From: Streptomyces hygroscopicus
GTDB taxonomy: Bacteria > Actinomycetota > Actinomycetes > Streptomycetales > Streptomycetaceae
Assembly (NCBI RefSeq): GCF_026168105.1
Contig: NZ_LBMW01000002.1
Location: 278,721 to 342,720 of the forward strand
DNA length: 64,000 nt
Direction: 5' to 3'
Shown here: positions 63,030-64,000 of the stretch, piece by piece
Position numbering within the stretch: position 1 is the stretch's first letter
Layout of the letters: the number at the start of each line of letters is the position of its first letter
Translations under genes and position numbers: made by a program
Notes under the pieces: generated by a model
Told to the model about the DNA's origin: nothing
Seen by the model: the letters and a program-made list of their open reading frames with translations, nothing else
Databases searched by the model: none

Positions 63030-63479
63030 TCACTGCCAGGCGAAGAGCTGGTCGCCTGCCTTCACATCGCCGTCCTCACGGAGACCGGAGAGGGAATCGG
63101 CCGTGGCCTCGAGCGCCACCACCGGGCACACCGGAGACTTCCCGGCCTGCTCGACGGCGGCAGGGTTCCAGCGCACGATGGCCTGACCTCGCGTGACGGT
63201 GTCACCCTTGTTGACGAGCAGCTCGAAGCCCTCGCCGTTGAGCTGCACGGTGTCGATGCCGAGGTGGGTCAGCACACCGTGGCCTTCACCGTCGACCACG
63301 ACGAAGGCGTGCGGGTGAAGCGAAACGATGACCCCGTCCACGGGGGAGACGGCCTCGAGGGGCTCACGCGCGGGGTCGATCGCAACGCCGGGCCCGACCA
63401 TCGCTCCTGAGAAGACGGGGTCGGGCACTGCGGCCAGTCCGATCGCGCGTCCTGCGAGAGGGGACGTCACGGTGGTCAT
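63030..63479 (-). CDS. crr: PTS glucose-type IIA component
   Basis: A 149-residue EIIA of the glucose/N-acetylglucosamine class. His72 in VLTHLGIDTVQL is the phosphorylation site, and the neighbouring HPHAFVV supplies the second active-site histidine. The DGDVKAGDQLF C-terminus is typical. In S. coelicolor this protein serves GlcNAc uptake. GGGAGG precedes the ATG at 63479 by six bases. I looked for a DasR (dre) site upstream and saw no clear match. Confidence 0.96.
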   Translation of the reverse strand: MTTVTSPLAGRAIGLAAVPDPVFSGAMVGPGVAIDPAREPLEAVSPVDGVIVSLHPHAFVVVDGEGHGVLTHLGIDTVQLNGEGFELLVNKGDTVTRGQAIVRWNPAAVEQAGKSPVCPVVALEATADSLSGLREDGDVKAGDQLFAWQ

Positions 63480-63625
63480 GGGAAGCCTCCCAGGGGTGGA
63501 GATCCAAATGGGCCGTCACTGCCTGTCCCGGACGGCGCACTGCTGTGCAGCGTATGTCATATGAACTGCGGGTTCCGCGCGAGACGTAGCGGTTGGCGCC
63601 CCCCCCGGAGCGTCCCGTAATCGAT

Positions 63626-63655
63626 TTGCACCTCGTCCGCGGCCCCGTGTACAGT
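63626..63655 (+). promoter_or_regulatory. rrn promoter (HrdB type)
   Basis: TTGCAC (63626-63631) and TACAGT (63650-63655) with an 18-base spacer, pointing into the rRNA leader. Confidence 0.65.
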
Positions 63656-64000
63656 CGTAGCCCTGCCTGAGGCCGAGTGATGCGAACAAGCGTCCTTGCC
63701 TGGCAGCACCCAACTTGTCGGATCCTCTCTCGGGGGCCCTTCTGCATGCCCGCAGAACGGTGGTCAGAGAGACGGAAAAACGCTGATAGAGTTGGGAGCA
63801 CCGAAGGGAAGCGCCCGGAGGAAAGCCTGAGAGAGTCTCTCGGGTGAGTACGAAGGAAGCGTCCGTTCCTTGAGAACTCAACAGCGTGCCAAAAGTCAAC
63901 GCCAGATATGTTGATACCCCGTCTCCAGCTCTGCTGGGGCGAGGTTCCTTTGAAGTAAAACACAGCGAGGACGCTGTGAACGGTCGGGACTATTCCTCCC
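63656..64000 (+). other. 5-prime leader of a ribosomal RNA operon
   Basis: The tract around 63868-63905 (CCTTGAGAACTCAACAGCG, then GTGCCAAAAGTCAACGCCAG) is the conserved upstream leader of actinobacterial 16S rRNA, including the boxA-like antitermination element. A 7-bp hairpin (CACAGCG/CGCTGTG at 63961-63978) follows, consistent with a processing region. The mature 16S sequence is not reached and should begin shortly after the window. The leader is divergent from crr. The gap 63480-63625 holds both promoters and no gene. Confidence 0.88.
63787..63792 (+). promoter_or_regulatory. Second rrn promoter, minus-10 element
   Basis: TAGAGT, followed by TTGGGAGCACCGAAGGGAAG, closely resembles the start region of a Streptomyces rrn promoter as I recall it. 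The -35 position (TCAGAG, 17 bases upstream) is weak. Confidence 0.55.

Noticed and set aside
63480..63625. DasR (dre) operator upstream of crr
   Set aside because: I looked for ACTGGTCTAGACCACT-like sequence and found no convincing match on either strand.

Overview
The window is high-GC actinobacterial DNA with long reading frames, strong G/C bias at third codon positions, GTG/TTG starts and many 1-4 nt start/stop overlaps. Several genes identify it as a Streptomyces chromosome: the sporulation pair smeA-sffA, rbpA with a perfect SigR promoter, ppm1 and fxsA, a conservon (cvnABC...D), crr-ptsI and a Streptomyces-type rRNA leader at the right edge. From memory, gene order follows the S. coelicolor SCO1390 (crr) to about SCO1431 neighbourhood. 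This is core chromosome, not a mobile island. I see no transposase, integrase, tRNA gene or CRISPR array.

Layout. 0-13 kb: TPR-like protein, amino-acid permease, Tat-exported C39-type protease, small membrane protein, TetR regulator, acyl-CoA dehydrogenase, Lrp/AsnC regulator, YtcJ-like amidohydrolase, ppm1, fxsA. 12.6-20 kb, mostly minus strand: rbpA, UMF1-type MFS transporter, glycerophosphodiesterase, YczE with its divergent MocR regulator, then smeA-sffA. 20-25.7 kb: ankyrin and HEAT-like proteins, then a translationally coupled glycosyltransferase-glycosyltransferase-SGNH hydrolase operon ending at a degenerate 17-19 bp tandem repeat. 25.9-31.1 kb: a 5-oxoproline operon (MFS, DUF1445, pxpA, pxpB, pxpC), divergent from an FCD-type GntR regulator across a perfect 19-bp palindrome. 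31.2-38.4 kb: a three-gene SMC-like complex in the JetA-JetB-JetC (MksF-MksE-MksB) order with no nuclease subunit. 39.7-47.8 kb: a conservon split by a 1,207-residue 5-oxoprolinase/hydantoinase that carries its own promoter. 47.9-54.1 kb, minus strand: glpK and glpF, an EAL-CBS-GGDEF protein, and a thiolase/DUF35 pair behind a palindromic operator. 54.2-64 kb: VanX-type dipeptidase, Nudix hydrolase, GH31 glycosidase, acetoacetyl-CoA synthetase, a conserved unknown, ptsI and crr on the minus strand, and a plus-strand rrn promoter/leader running off the end (16S not reached).

The strongest candidates for something new are four. (1) The SMC-like ATPase cluster resembles Wadjet/Mks but has no JetD and an unusual Walker B (LDN instead of LDE). 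(2) The conservon has its GTPase gene cut off from cvnABC by a terminator and a metabolic gene, and is now coupled to the 5-oxoprolinase stop codon. (3) Two unrelated ATP-dependent 5-oxoprolinase systems lie 16 kb apart. (4) SffA lacks the Walker A lysine and the Walker B glutamate.
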